A DNA stretch of 33,227 bases, from NCBI GenBank assembly GCA_043743145.1, contig JAYTXC010000143.1:1-33227 (forward strand). The letters run 5' to 3'. Source of the stretch: JANYGA01 sp043743145 (GTDB taxonomy: Bacteria; Vulcanimicrobiota; Vulcanimicrobiia; Vulcanimicrobiales; Vulcanimicrobiaceae). The notes under the pieces were generated by a model. It had not been told where the DNA came from. It made no database searches and was given only the letters and a program-made list of their open reading frames with translations. Shown piece after piece: positions 33,225 to 33,227 of the stretch (positions are counted from its first letter, which is position 1; each line of letters starts with the position of its first letter). A program made the position numbers and the translations under genes.

Positions 33225-33227
33225 GTT

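Noticed and set aside
1..33227. tRNA or rRNA genes and tRNA-linked attachment sites
   Set aside because: I saw no cloverleaf-like or rRNA-like sequence by eye; a covariance-model scan would be needed to exclude a tRNA fully.

Overview
The window looks like an accessory region of a diderm bacterium with fairly high GC content. It has many GTG and TTG starts and secreted proteins with copper-amine-oxidase-type (stalk) N-domains. This style, plus the mixed conjugation genes, would fit Candidatus Eremiobacterota/Vulcanimicrobiota (WPS-2) or a neighbouring phylum. That is inference from style only, since no rRNA or other marker gene is present.

Left part (1-18.9 kb): a Trb/VirB-type type IV secretion (conjugation) locus. 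It opens with the C-terminal end of a TraG/VirD4 coupling protein and continues, tightly spaced or overlapping, with trbB (VirB11), trbC (VirB2 pilin), trbD (VirB3), trbE (VirB4) and trbL (VirB6). After an insert of about 7.4 kb it resumes with trbF (VirB8), trbG (VirB9), trbI (VirB10), a VirB1-like lytic transglycosylase and a PIG-V-like membrane mannosyltransferase. No trbJ/VirB5 was recognised. The insert holds three small secreted proteins, at least two of them paralogues, translationally coupled to trbL. It then holds a frameshifted TPR pseudogene, and a minus-strand block of YVTN beta-propeller, alpha/beta-hydrolase (lipase-like) and lipoprotein. The last gene is a stalk-domain protein with a probable outer-membrane barrel, directly before trbF. 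The hydrolase and lipoprotein overlap by one base and look like a possible secreted effector with its immunity protein.

Middle part (18.9-25.2 kb): a small secreted protein, an exported metal-dependent amidohydrolase, and an alpha/beta-hydrolase pseudogene fused to its tail region (truncated, one in-frame TGA). A membrane pentapeptide-repeat protein follows, flanked by two nearly identical 39-bp direct repeats.

Right part (25.2-33.2 kb): a 641-residue protein joining a LigD-type primase/polymerase fold, with its catalytic residues replaced, to an apparently intact Mrr-like PD-(D/E)XK nuclease domain. I consider this the most original gene in the window. After it come a DHFR/RibD-family reductase and an FAD aromatic monooxygenase in a likely operon. 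Next is a stretch of gene remnants (SDR tail, second DHFR-family fragment), a cupin, a proline-rich exported protein and a membrane-protein remnant. The remnant is cut by a complete IS3-family element of 1255 bp, with clear inverted repeats, a GTT target duplication and an A7 frameshift site.

Taken together: a conjugative or secretion machine carrying its own cargo island, next to a plastic region of decayed genes, repeats and an insertion sequence.
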